This document shows positions 1-6,831 of a stretch of 17,600 nt of DNA, one piece after another. The first letter of the stretch is position 1; the number at the start of each line of letters is the position of its first letter. The notes beneath the pieces are model-generated. The model ran no database searches. It was not told the DNA's origin and saw nothing but the letters and a program-made list of their open reading frames with translations. Origin of the DNA: JAAEQG01 sp023133475 (GTDB taxonomy: Bacteria; Planctomycetota; Phycisphaerae; UBA1845); contig DAOVLE010000097.1 in the NCBI GenBank assembly GCA_030631415.1, forward strand, positions 1 through 17,600, given 5' to 3'. The position numbers and the translations under genes are program-made.

Positions 1-137
1 GGCGGGTGGCATGGCCCACGTTTACGTGGCCATGCAGAGGGCAGATGACGTGATGGAAAGACCAAACGTGCCAGGGCTGCCCAGAACATCCTCACGCAAT
101 ACATGCCCACGCAAGCGTGGGCATGGCACCCGGCAAC
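1..137. repeat. GGGTGGCATGG palindromic intergenic element
   Basis: The stretch begins with GGCGGGTGGCATGGCCCACG and closes near 116-134 with an imperfect inverted version (CGTGGGCATGGCACCCGGC). Inside it, 103-124 is a clean hairpin with two 10-base arms (ATGCCCACGC and GCGTGGGCAT) around AA, and 10-34 is a second hairpin with one bulged C. The same GGCGGGTGGCATGG start reappears near 17399. I read it as a non-coding dispersed repeat, probably a small non-autonomous element. It is cut by the window edge, so its left end is unknown. Confidence 0.55.
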
Positions 138-172
138 TCTCTGCGTGCTCTGCGTGCTCCGCGGTGAATTAG
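136..172. repeat. CTCTGCGT/GCAGAG-type dispersed repeat copy
   Basis: Two direct copies of CTCTGCGTGCT are followed by CCGCGGTGAATT, just downstream of the mtnP stop codon. The unit resembles, with base changes, the CTCTGCGTCTCTGCGTTCATGAA ends of the element at 11060-11244 and the solo copy at 12047-12088. No coding potential is apparent. Confidence 0.5.
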
Positions 173-201
173 ATGCGATTGCCCAGACTTTCTCGCCTCG
201 T

Positions 202-1077
202 TCAGGCAAAATATCGACCTATCAACAGGTCCAGCCGCTTGACCACCTCGGGGTCCACCTTGGACTTGTCGCTCCAGATGGCCAGCTCCAGGGCCTGGTG
301 ACACGGGCATGGCGGGTGGCTTGCCAGAGCGGGGATGGCTGCTTTGATCAACTCGATGGCTGCTTCGCCGGCCCGGTTCAGGTTGGCGATGATCTCTTTG
401 AGCAAACCCCCCTTGTCTGCCGCCGGTTTGCTGCGCCGCCAGCAGTCATAATCGGTCGGCAAAGCAATCAGCGCGTAACACATCTGAGCCTCACGCGCCA
501 GCCTGGCTTCGGGCATGACCGTCATGCCGATCAAATCACCGCCCCACCCGCGGTGCATATTGGACTCTGCCCAGGTGGAAAATTGCGGGCCTTCCATGCA
601 GACGTAAGTGCCGCTGTGGTGCACCACCGTCCGCATCCCCGCGGAAACCTCCATCAGCACCTTCCGCACGCGCTCGCAAAAAGGCTCCGCCATCTCGACA
701 TGAACAGCCAACCCGGAATCGAAAAAAGTGTTCGCCCGCCGGTGGGTCTTGTCGATCACCTGGTCGCAGATCACCAGATGACCCGGCTCGATCTCGTCGC
801 GCAGACTACCGGTGGCTCCGCTGGCCAGGATGGTGGTCACGCCCATTTTCTTCATCGCGAAGATATTGGCCCGATAGGGCACGCTCGACGGATTGTGCAC
901 ATGCCCTTCGCCGTGGCGGTTCAGGAAGACCACCTCGACCCCGTTCCAGTCCGCCTGGGCCAAGGCTGAGCTTGGGCGCCCGAACGGCGTATCCACCTCG
1001 ATCCGCCGCCCCTGCTCGCGCCCGAAAAGTGCGTCACCCAGCCCGGTGCCACCAATAATGCCAATCTTGGGTTGCAT
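202..1077 (-). CDS. mtnP: S-methyl-5'-thioadenosine phosphorylase
   Basis: The product phosphorolyses methylthioadenosine to adenine and methylthioribose-1-phosphate in purine and methionine salvage in the cytoplasm. The 291-residue length fits the trimeric PNP/MTAP family. Visible motifs are the N-terminal phosphate-binding GIIGGTGLGD (6-15), LNRHGEGHVHNP (52-63), the substrate loop MEGPQFST (161-168), GMT (184-186) and TDYDCW (208-213). The two Asp of TDYD are the adenine-contacting residues of human MTAP (D220/D222); 6-oxopurine phosphorylases carry Asn there. This favours MTA over guanosine or inosine. I prefer the ATG at 1077 because GGGAG lies six bases upstream; the TTG at 1083 would leave no room for it. 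No other methionine-salvage gene is nearby. Confidence 0.92.
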   Translation of the reverse strand: MQPKIGIIGGTGLGDALFGREQGRRIEVDTPFGRPSSALAQADWNGVEVVFLNRHGEGHVHNPSSVPYRANIFAMKKMGVTTILASGATGSLRDEIEPGHLVICDQVIDKTHRRANTFFDSGLAVHVEMAEPFCERVRKVLMEVSAGMRTVVHHSGTYVCMEGPQFSTWAESNMHRGWGGDLIGMTVMPEARLAREAQMCYALIALPTDYDCWRRSKPAADKGGLLKEIIANLNRAGEAAIELIKAAIPALASHPPCPCHQALELAIWSDKSKVDPEVVKRLDLLIGRYFA

Positions 1078-1145
1078 CGCCAACTCCCAACAGTGAAATA
1101 ATCCAACTTTGGCTGCATTCTATGGGTGGTGTGGCGCGATGCCAA

Positions 1146-1220
1146 GTAGGGTGGGTTCTACCCGCCGTCCCACGTCAAGAAACCGCCCCATGCCAAGAAG
1201 GCGGGTAAAACCCGCCCTAC
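1146..1220. repeat. REPIN-like inverted pair (copy A)
   Basis: A GTAGGGTGGGTTCTACCCGCC unit at the left and its inverted partner GGCGGGTAAAACCCGCCCTAC at 1200-1220 face each other across about 33 bases. Each unit is itself palindromic (GGCGGGT...ACCCGCC). The same arrangement occurs at 9886-9942 and 13172-13228, with a solo unit at 2071-2091. It lies between the mtnP start and the terminator of the PEP-CTERM gene. Confidence 0.75.
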
Positions 1221-1240
1221 AGTCCTATTTGCCGAGGCGC

Positions 1241-1283
1241 AAAAAAACGAGGAAGAGGACGAACTTCGCCACTCTTCCTCGTT
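1241..1283 (-). terminator. Rho-independent terminator for the PEP-CTERM gene
   Basis: Bases 1246-1257 and 1272-1283 are perfect 12-base complementary arms (AACGAGGAAGAG and CTCTTCCTCGTT) around a 14-base loop. The seven A at 1241-1247 read as a T run on the minus strand, directly after the stem. The orientation suits the minus-strand gene ending at 1377. A smaller stem (GATCCG/CGGATC, 1284-1302) lies just upstream of it. Confidence 0.8.
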
Positions 1284-1376
1284 GATCCGACTCCGCCGGA
1301 TCAGGTGATAGAGAGAGCATTCCGTATCACCACGTGCGTTCGACCGGCGCCGGCCGGCCGACGGCACGGAGAGCAA

Positions 1377-1688
1377 CTATCTCCTCCTCCCTCCTGCAAA
1401 ACATACCTTGACCCGAATCCGCCGGGCTCTTTGCAAAGCTGCAATCGCCCCCACAACCATAAGAGCCGTCGCAGATGGCTCAGGAACCCGGGCGGTTAGA
1501 CCCACGTGCTCGTCGCGGCTATTGCTCCCGATGAGTGACAAGTATACGCCGTCCTCGACTGCGGCGTGGATGGTATCATGATTATTTGCGATGATGGCGG
1601 CAGAACCCGTCGCAGCCCATCCCGCCGATGACAGGACCGCGACACTCACAATGCCCAAAACACAAACCCGACGTATACTGGACGGCAT
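1377..1688 (-). CDS. Small PEP-CTERM sorting-signal protein
   Basis: The 103-residue product has a signal peptide (basic MPSSIRR, hydrophobic core to about residue 25, AWA/GSA-like cleavage region). Its mature part is only about 40 residues. The C-terminal signal is VPEPSATALMVVGAIAALQ then RARRIR (68-92). That is the PEP motif, hydrophobic stretch and basic cluster of proteins handled by exosortase at the outer surface. A 12-residue tail after the basic cluster is slightly unusual. The ATG at 1688 has AGGAG seven bases upstream; the open frame continues to 1991 but lacks such support. A strong intrinsic terminator follows. The mature part has no domain I recognise, so it may be a shortened relative of a longer surface protein. 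Confidence 0.75.
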   Translation of the reverse strand: MPSSIRRVCVLGIVSVAVLSSAGWAATGSAAIIANNHDTIHAAVEDGVYLSLIGSNSRDEHVGLTARVPEPSATALMVVGAIAALQRARRIRVKVCFAGGRRR

Positions 1689-1929
1689 ACTCTCTCTCCT
1701 CTCGTCTTCCCTTTGAGACGCTGTTATCCGTGAAGCCTTCAATTTGTTAATGCTGCCACCGCCGGTGTGCTCTCCCCCACGGGCGGGTTTGATGCAGCGT
1801 TGTGATATGCTAGGCACCTCAATCCCGCCGATCAAACCGACGGCTGTGATTTTCCACCATGTTTCGCAATGGCAGGCTGAATGCCTCGTGGCAGCCCGGA
1901 AAACCGCAACATGATCGGTCGTGCTTGCG
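1689..1929. other. Intergenic region, no gene recognised
   Basis: About 240 bases upstream of the PEP-CTERM start hold no supported gene. They should contain its promoter and 5' leader, but I could not pick out a convincing -35/-10 pair. The only clear signal is the AGGAG ribosome binding site close to 1688. Confidence 0.4.
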
Positions 1930-2019
1930 CTAGGCCCGGCATTTATGCCGGGTGAGAAGGCGGAACGGGGGGGCAAAGGCAACCACTCCAATACCCGGCA
2001 TAAATGCCGGGCCTAGCGC
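1930..2019. repeat. Nested-palindrome MITE-like element
   Basis: The element of about 90 bp has 27-base terminal inverted repeats: CGCTAGGCCCGGCATTTATG at the left and its complement ending in GCCTAGCGC at the right. Within each end, CCCGGCAT-TT-ATGCCGGG is a second hairpin. The centre carries a G7 run and CAAAGGCAACCACTCCAATA. Bases 1967-2019 recur as an exact reverse complement at 3674-3726 beside a transposase remnant. No reading frame is credible. Confidence 0.75.
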
Positions 2020-2070
2020 GACTCGTCGAAACGCAAAAACTATCTGATCGAAAATGGCATTAGAGATAAC

Positions 2071-2091
2071 GGCGGGTGAAACCCGCCCTAC
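2071..2091. repeat. Solo REP-like palindrome
   Basis: GGCGGGTGAAACCCGCCCTA C is one arm of the REPIN-like family seen as pairs elsewhere in the window. No partner arm is found within the next 100 bases. Confidence 0.65.
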
Positions 2092-2116
2092 AATTGTGAT
2101 TACGCCGTTGTCTCAA

Positions 2117-2224
2117 TTTTTCACGCTCCCCGTTGGGGAGCCGCTAAACGCCGCGGACTTGTTGCCGTTAAATACCCCGGCGATGTTGTGAACGCCCACA
2201 TTCTCAATTCTCAATTCTCAATTC
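2117..2224. repeat. GCTAAACG block plus TTCTCAA heptamers (copy 1)
   Basis: TTTCACGCTCCCCGTTGGGG is followed by AGCCGCTAAACG, CGGACTTGTTGCCGTTAA and ACGCCCACATTC. Then come about 3.4 tandem copies of the heptamer TTCTCAA (2201-2224). The same block recurs near 11992-12046 and 16041-16140, again next to heptamer arrays. It lies immediately upstream of the presumed LysM gene promoter. Confidence 0.7.
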
Positions 2225-2227
2225 ATC

Positions 2228-2260
2228 TTGACCCCTGCCATGATATGATTTAGTATCATA
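2228..2260 (+). promoter_or_regulatory. Candidate sigma-70-type promoter with overlapping palindrome
   Basis: TTGACC (2228-2233) and TAGTAT (2251-2256) are separated by exactly 17 bases, about 100 bases before the LysM start codon. An inverted repeat, TATGAT-TTAGT-ATCATA (2244-2260), overlaps the -10 box, so a repressor or dimeric regulator could bind there. This is a match by eye only. Confidence 0.4.
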
Positions 2261-2355
2261 GTGGTGTGTGTTGTGCGCTTCCGGCGGGCCTGTGGTTGAG
2301 GTGCGGTGACTTAGGCCCGGCATTGCGTTATCCAGTCGATGTAGAGGGTTAGATC

Positions 2356-3651
2356 ATGCGCAAAGACGCGAAACTGGGGTTGTTGTTTTCGTCTGTAATT
2401 GTGGTTAGCGCCGGCTGGTACTACGTCAGCAAGGAGAAGACCGACGAGCCGGTGGTGTTGGCCGACGCGGGCACCGCCGCGAAGAGCCCGATCACGCTAA
2501 CCACCCCCACGAAAACTACCGCGACAACTGACACGCACAAACCAAAATCCGAACCCAAAGCTAAACTACACCGAACCGGTAAACGAACACCATCCGCCCG
2601 CCGGCCCGGAGCCAAACACGCCGGAAGCCGTAAATCTCCCTCGCGAAACCCCGCTGCACTGCCCAAACGGGCCTCCAAGGGAGTTGACCGCCGACACACC
2701 GGCGACAAGCCGTCGCAGCCTGCCAAAGCCTCCGTAAAGCCCGGGGCCACCCGTGACGCCGCACAGGCTGACAAGCGCGATCCGGCAATGTCAACCCCCA
2801 ACAAAGCCACGCGGAAAAAATCCCAGCGCCGTACACCAGCCACCAAACAACCCACACCCGATGCCTCCGCCGCAAAAAAAATTGACCGGAACAAACCAGC
2901 CACCAGTAAGGCTGACCGGAACAAACCGACTCGCCAAAAACCCAAAAACGCAAAGCAACCCAACAATAGCGTCCAGGACCTGTTCCGGTTCGACAAGGCC
3001 GACAGCGCCCCGACCGCGGCGTCCCCGTCAGCCAACCGAACCACCGGGGCAACCCAAAAACCTCGAACCTCACGCCAACAACCCGACGTGGCAACCCAGG
3101 CGGGCAGCAGGAAAAATACCAAACTCAACACGCCATCAGCCACCAGAACCCCCACGCAAACAAACCGTAGCCACACAAAAAGCCCAACCCCAAAGACAAC
3201 CGCCCGCCATCGCACCCACACGATCGAACGTGGGGATTCATATGCGTTGTTGGCTGAACGCTATTACGGCAGTCAACATCACGCCCGCTTTTTGATAGAG
3301 GCTAACCCCGAGCATTCCGACCCACGCCGACTGCGCGAAGGAGTGGTGCTCAGGATTCCCCCATTGTCGGATCTGCCGGATCTGCCGGATAAGCAAGCCC
3401 GCCCGGGCACATCCCCGCAACGCTCCACAACCGGTGCCGGAAAAAGAACCTACGTGGTGCGTAAGGGCGATACGTTCTACGAAATCGCCGCGCGAGTGTT
3501 GGGCAGCAGCAACCGATGGCCTGAACTGTTCGAGATGAACAAAGACGTGGTTGGGGGCAAGCCGGAAAAACTCCGCCCAGGGCAGGTTCTGGAACTACCC
3601 TCCAGCAAAACACCGAGCACCAAAACCCCAAAGCCGAGTGGGGCAGGTTGA
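2356..3651 (+). CDS. Membrane-anchored protein with two LysM domains
   Basis: The 431-residue product probably binds peptidoglycan or related glycans outside the membrane. Residues 7-24 form an N-terminal membrane anchor or uncleaved signal after MRKDAK. Residues 40-285 are a disordered linker very rich in Lys, Arg, Thr, Pro and Ala, with a short repeat around DRNKPAT/DRNKPT (177-192). LysM 1 spans about 287-336 (HTIERGDSYALLAERYYG ... LREGVVLRIP). LysM 2 spans about 365-414 (TYVVRKGDTFYEIAARVLG ... LRPGQVLELP) and is the more canonical copy. There is no catalytic domain. The strongly cationic linker would suit contact with the wall, nucleic acid or anionic polymers. AGAGGG lies about eight bases before the ATG. 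The gene stands alone, flanked by inverted 53-bp repeats. Confidence 0.85.
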   Translation: MRKDAKLGLLFSSVIVVSAGWYYVSKEKTDEPVVLADAGTAAKSPITLTTPTKTTATTDTHKPKSEPKAKLHRTGKRTPSARRPGAKHAGSRKSPSRNPAALPKRASKGVDRRHTGDKPSQPAKASVKPGATRDAAQADKRDPAMSTPNKATRKKSQRRTPATKQPTPDASAAKKIDRNKPATSKADRNKPTRQKPKNAKQPNNSVQDLFRFDKADSAPTAASPSANRTTGATQKPRTSRQQPDVATQAGSRKNTKLNTPSATRTPTQTNRSHTKSPTPKTTARHRTHTIERGDSYALLAERYYGSQHHARFLIEANPEHSDPRRLREGVVLRIPPLSDLPDLPDKQARPGTSPQRSTTGAGKRTYVVRKGDTFYEIAARVLGSSNRWPELFEMNKDVVGGKPEKLRPGQVLELPSSKTPSTKTPKPSGAG

Positions 3652-3673
3652 AAACCTTCGTGGCGGCAGGCTT

Positions 3674-3726
3674 GCGCTAGGCCCGGCATTTATGCCGGGT
3701 ATTGGAGTGGTTGCCTTTGCCCCCCC
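3674..3726. repeat. Inverted copy of the 1967-2019 repeat
   Basis: These 53 bases are an exact reverse complement of 1967-2019, including the CCCGGCATTTATGCCGGG hairpin and the C-run. Similarity weakens just beyond, with a longer C-run (nine C) and AGTTTCGCC against GTTCCGCC. The copy begins about 22 bases after the LysM stop codon and ends where the transposase-like frame becomes recognisable. Confidence 0.8.
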
Positions 3727-4830
3727 CCAGTTTCGCCCCGCCGCCGAAGGCGGCGGGGCGAAGACCTGCCCAAAGCCAAAATCGCTCAACGCTCTCGCAA
3801 TTACAGACGTCGGCCATGCCCGGAATGTGAGCATTCGGCCTACCGCGACCGGGTGGTCACGCGAACGTTGCACGACTTGGGTGATCTGAAGACCGATCGA
3901 CCCGTCGATGTGAAGGTGACCTATTCACAACACCACTGCTCACGATGCGGTATCTACTTCAATGCCGACATGAGTGACCTGGCGTTGCCGAAGGCACATT
4001 ATACGCACCGCGTGGTTGCGATGGCGGTGCGCCTGGTCGTGGAGGACGGCTTGCCGTATCGGATGGCATCGTGGCACTTATGGCGGGATCACCGCGTGTT
4101 TGTTCCGTTTGCCACGATTCAGAACTGGGTCGAGGCCGGGGGGGAAAAAGGCTGAGCAGCACATTGCCACGGACTATCTGGACACGGCCCTGTCGAACTT
4201 CAGTGGTTACATTGCCGCGGACGAGCTTTACGATGGCCCGTTCTGTGTGCTCTCGATTGTCGACAACCACAACTTCCAGCGTCTTGTCTATGAGGTGCTC
4301 GATATCAAGGAATTGACCAAAGCCGTGCTTCGCGCGGTGGCCAAGGTGCGTAAGGAGCTGAAGGTTACAATGCCGAACCTGGGCCGGGGCAGGCCGTCCA
4401 AGAACACGAAGAAAGCATCCAAACGTAAGAAACGGATCGAGAAGAAGATCACCGACCTGTTCGACAACCGTTACCTATTCGTCAAACATCACCTGACGGC
4501 AAGCGAGAAGAGAACGCTTAAGCGAATCACCAGAGGCTTGCCACACTTGCGCACGTTGCGCGACATGTCGGTCGCACGCTCAACAAGCTGTTCTCGCCGA
4601 ACCTGGACAAATCGTTGACGTTTCTGGACGCTTCGCTCCTGCCGGCGACCTCGAATGCGGTAGAACGAGGATTTCGCCGGCATCGCAAGATGCAGAAAAC
4701 GGTGTACTGCGTGCGAACCCGAGCCCGGATCAGCCGGCGAATCGCTGCGGACATGCAGCGCGACGCACAAGCCCAAGGGCGAACACAAACAACGCAATCG
4801 CTACACAATGAGAGGAATGGCTACCAATGA
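3721..4830 (+). pseudogene. Decayed DDE-type transposase
   Basis: Three pieces in two frames read as one transposase. Piece 1 (to 4155) has a zinc-finger-like N-terminus (PCPEC then CSRC) and VAMAVRLVVEDGLPYRMASW. Piece 2 (about 4141-4565) has GYIAADELYDGPFCVLSIVD with the first acidic residue, then Lys-rich helices. Piece 3 (about 4565-4830) has FSPNLDKSLTFLD and ATSNAVERGFRRHRKMQKTV with the final Glu. The first break is one extra G in a G7 run at 4138-4144; the second is near 4565. The second catalytic Asp region is not visible between pieces 1 and 3, and both LD-IKELTKAV (about 4301) and RTLRDM-VGRTLNK look like deletion joints when compared from memory with related planctomycete transposases. 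The IS family is unassigned, although a zinc-finger N-terminus recalls ISL3-like enzymes. The start codon is not identified; no ATG occurs in frame after 3652. Confidence 0.85.
3732..3762. other. Very strong GC hairpin
   Basis: TTCGCCCCGCCGCC (3732-3745) pairs perfectly over 14 bases with GGCGGCGGGGCGAA (3749-3762) around a GAA loop. There is no T run on either side, so it is not a standard intrinsic terminator. It could still stop or stabilise LysM transcripts, or be a terminal structure of the insertion sequence. It also lies in the open frame leading into the transposase remnant. Confidence 0.6.
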
Positions 4831-4866
4831 GCCCGGTAATGTTGCTACAGACTCGAAAAATCCAGG

Positions 4867-6831
4867 TTAATTCTTGTTGCGAACCGGCAGGTCCCGCTTG
4901 TGCTCGCCCCCTTTGTGGCCTGGAGGCACCTTTGTATTCCCCACCCCCTCCGGCGGAGCAGGCGGCAGTGGGGATGAAACCGGCGAGACCCGGGTGAAGT
5001 CGATGTGCTCCGCGACTGATGATGCACGAATGGCGTGTTGCAACCCCCCCCGCCGTAGCGTGGAATCAAGACGGTGGAAATCCAAGGCGTCGATGTTGCT
5101 TCGGGGTCCACCAAGCCCGAGTTCGGCGGCGGTGGCGAAGACCGCCGGCGGCTGGCCCACGGTGACGACAAAAACATCGGCTGCGGCAGCTTCGACACTG
5201 GCGCCGACAATCATGGCAAGCGACGGCGAACCGGGAGACAACGAAAACAGCACTTGGTCCAAATCGTCAAAGTATCCGTTCTCGTTGACGTCGAAGACGA
5301 TAAGGGCATCAATGTCGTCTGCCGGCACCAGCCGTAACTCCTGGTAAGACGCATATAGCATGACCAACATGTTACGGGATCGCCCTTCACAGGCATCGTC
5401 GATCCAGTTTTCGTCCCAATCGCCCAGGCAGATTTCGTCGGGCAGGAATAATCCGCCCATCAAGTCACAATCGCCGCTGCTGATCATGGTGCAGCTTCCG
5501 TCCGGCAGGCAACAGGCAGCAGTCGGCTCGGGCTCAGTGCACATATCGCAGGTGGTATCCGGGCCTAGCCAGATACCCCAGCCGACAGTCCCTGGAGCTT
5601 CGCACTCGAACTCCATTGCAATCTCGCAGGTGCCGTCATCGTGGCAGCAGGCGCCCTGGCCCTGCGGCTCCTGGTTGCACATGTTGCAGGTGCTATCCGG
5701 GCCTAGCCACCAGCCAAAAGCTTCGTAGCACGCCGGTTCAGTAAGCATCTCGCAGGTGCCGCCGTCAAAGCAGCAGGCGCCTTGCCCCTGCGACGGCGCG
5801 TTGCACATGTCGCAGGTGGCATCCGGGCCTAGCCACCAGCCAAAAGCCTCGTAGCACGCCAGTTCAGGAAGCACTGCGCAGGTGCCGTCGTTAAAGCAGC
5901 AGGTGCCCGGGCTCTGCGGCGGCACGTTGCACATGTCGCAGGTGGTATCCGGGCCTAGCCAGGTGCCCCAAGTGGTTCGCGGAGCCCCGCACTCGAACTC
6001 CCCAATGATCTCGCAGGTGTCGTCATCGTGGCAGCAAGCACCGGTCACAACCGCAGGTTCGCAAGCGAAGAAGATATTCGCCCCACTGGGGCCGGCAGCA
6101 CACGGCAGTATCGGCACTATTGCCAGAGACGGCGAGTCCGTCGTCAGGGAGAAGTAGACGTTTGCGATTGCCCCGTTTTGTTCCAGTCTCGCCAGTCGTG
6201 CGGTGGCGTCCACCCGATCTTGCGGAACGCTTTCCACGATGTCGTCGGCATGGGTCGGCGGCCTGGCGGAAAAGTCCGTGCCACCTTCGTCGTAGTTATT
6301 GCGAACCAGGTAGTTGTTCTCGAAGGGGCTCTGCTCTGCGTCACCCACTGAGCCCATACGCCGGAACAGCCTGGTTGACATGAACTGGTCGCCGGCGGCC
6401 TGACCGCGCCAGGATTGATCGAATGTGTTGTACGGCACGCCCACGCGAACCAGCTTGGGCTCGGGGCGAGCACCGCCCGCCGTTTCTCGATCGACCGAAA
6501 ACAGCAACGAAAAAACGTCATCAGGCAGAACCGAAGCGTTGGCGGCTGATAGGGCGTCCAGGTCATCGAGCGGCGAGATCAACCCCAGCATTGCACCGGA
6601 CAGCGCCGATTCCGGATAGGGAAACTCCAGGGTGAGCACATCTCCGCAAGCAACATGCCCCTCCACCGCCGCCAGCGAGACGACATCAAATGAGTATTCC
6701 GGAACCGGAAGTGGGTCCAGCGGTGGGGCACCTTGCCCGCCGGCTACAATCACCAGCGAAAGACACACACACATACAGAAGCACGTAGCGGGTTGACGGT
6801 ATGCCTGAGCATTGGCGGTGACAGGTTTCAT
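4867..6831 (-). CDS. Secreted Cys-rich repeat protein
   Basis: The 654-residue product is predicted to be exported: residues 12-34 form a hydrophobic, Cys-containing signal sequence. Residues 45-260 hold a first module ending VYFSLTTDSPSLAIV...ANIFFA. Five Cys repeats follow at about 264-301, 309-343, 351-386, 393-431 and 438-481, each starting with (A/T)CC...(T/S)C. The first four end in WLGPD.TC.MC with six Cys each. The fifth passes into DWDENWIDDAC, which resembles a calcium-binding loop. Residues 505-585 (DVNENGYFDDLDQVLFSL, ADVFVV, NIDALD) resemble the first module and recur, from memory, in planctomycete secreted proteins. No PEP-CTERM or catalytic motif is seen. The ATG at 6831 overlaps the kinase stop as ATGA, so translation is probably coupled; an ATG at 6891 lacks that logic. 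Function unknown. Confidence 0.8.
   Translation of the reverse strand: MKPVTANAQAYRQPATCFCMCVCLSLVIVAGGQGAPPLDPLPVPEYSFDVVSLAAVEGHVACGDVLTLEFPYPESALSGAMLGLISPLDDLDALSAANASVLPDDVFSLLFSVDRETAGGARPEPKLVRVGVPYNTFDQSWRGQAAGDQFMSTRLFRRMGSVGDAEQSPFENNYLVRNNYDEGGTDFSARPPTHADDIVESVPQDRVDATARLARLEQNGAIANVYFSLTTDSPSLAIVPILPCAAGPSGANIFFACEPAVVTGACCHDDDTCEIIGEFECGAPRTTWGTWLGPDTTCDMCNVPPQSPGTCCFNDGTCAVLPELACYEAFGWWLGPDATCDMCNAPSQGQGACCFDGGTCEMLTEPACYEAFGWWLGPDSTCNMCNQEPQGQGACCHDDGTCEIAMEFECEAPGTVGWGIWLGPDTTCDMCTEPEPTAACCLPDGSCTMISSGDCDLMGGLFLPDEICLGDWDENWIDDACEGRSRNMLVMLYASYQELRLVPADDIDALIVFDVNENGYFDDLDQVLFSLSPGSPSLAMIVGASVEAAAADVFVVTVGQPPAVFATAAELGLGGPRSNIDALDFHRLDSTLRRGGLQHAIRASSVAEHIDFTRVSPVSSPLPPAPPEGVGNTKVPPGHKGGEHKRDLPVRNKN

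Noticed and set aside
103..969. Long plus-strand open frame opposite mtnP
   Set aside because: It is antisense to a clearly recognised gene and has no protein features of its own.
2421..3221. Minus-strand open frame opposite the LysM linker
   Set aside because: It arises from the stop-poor composition of the Lys/Thr/Pro-rich linker; it is Val/Phe/Trp-rich with no domain.
4138..4150. Programmed frameshift signal (G7 followed by A5) in the transposase
   Set aside because: Restoring the frame needs a +1 skip, not the -1 shift used by many insertion sequences, and the gene has a second frame break and apparent deletions. A simple G insertion explains it better.
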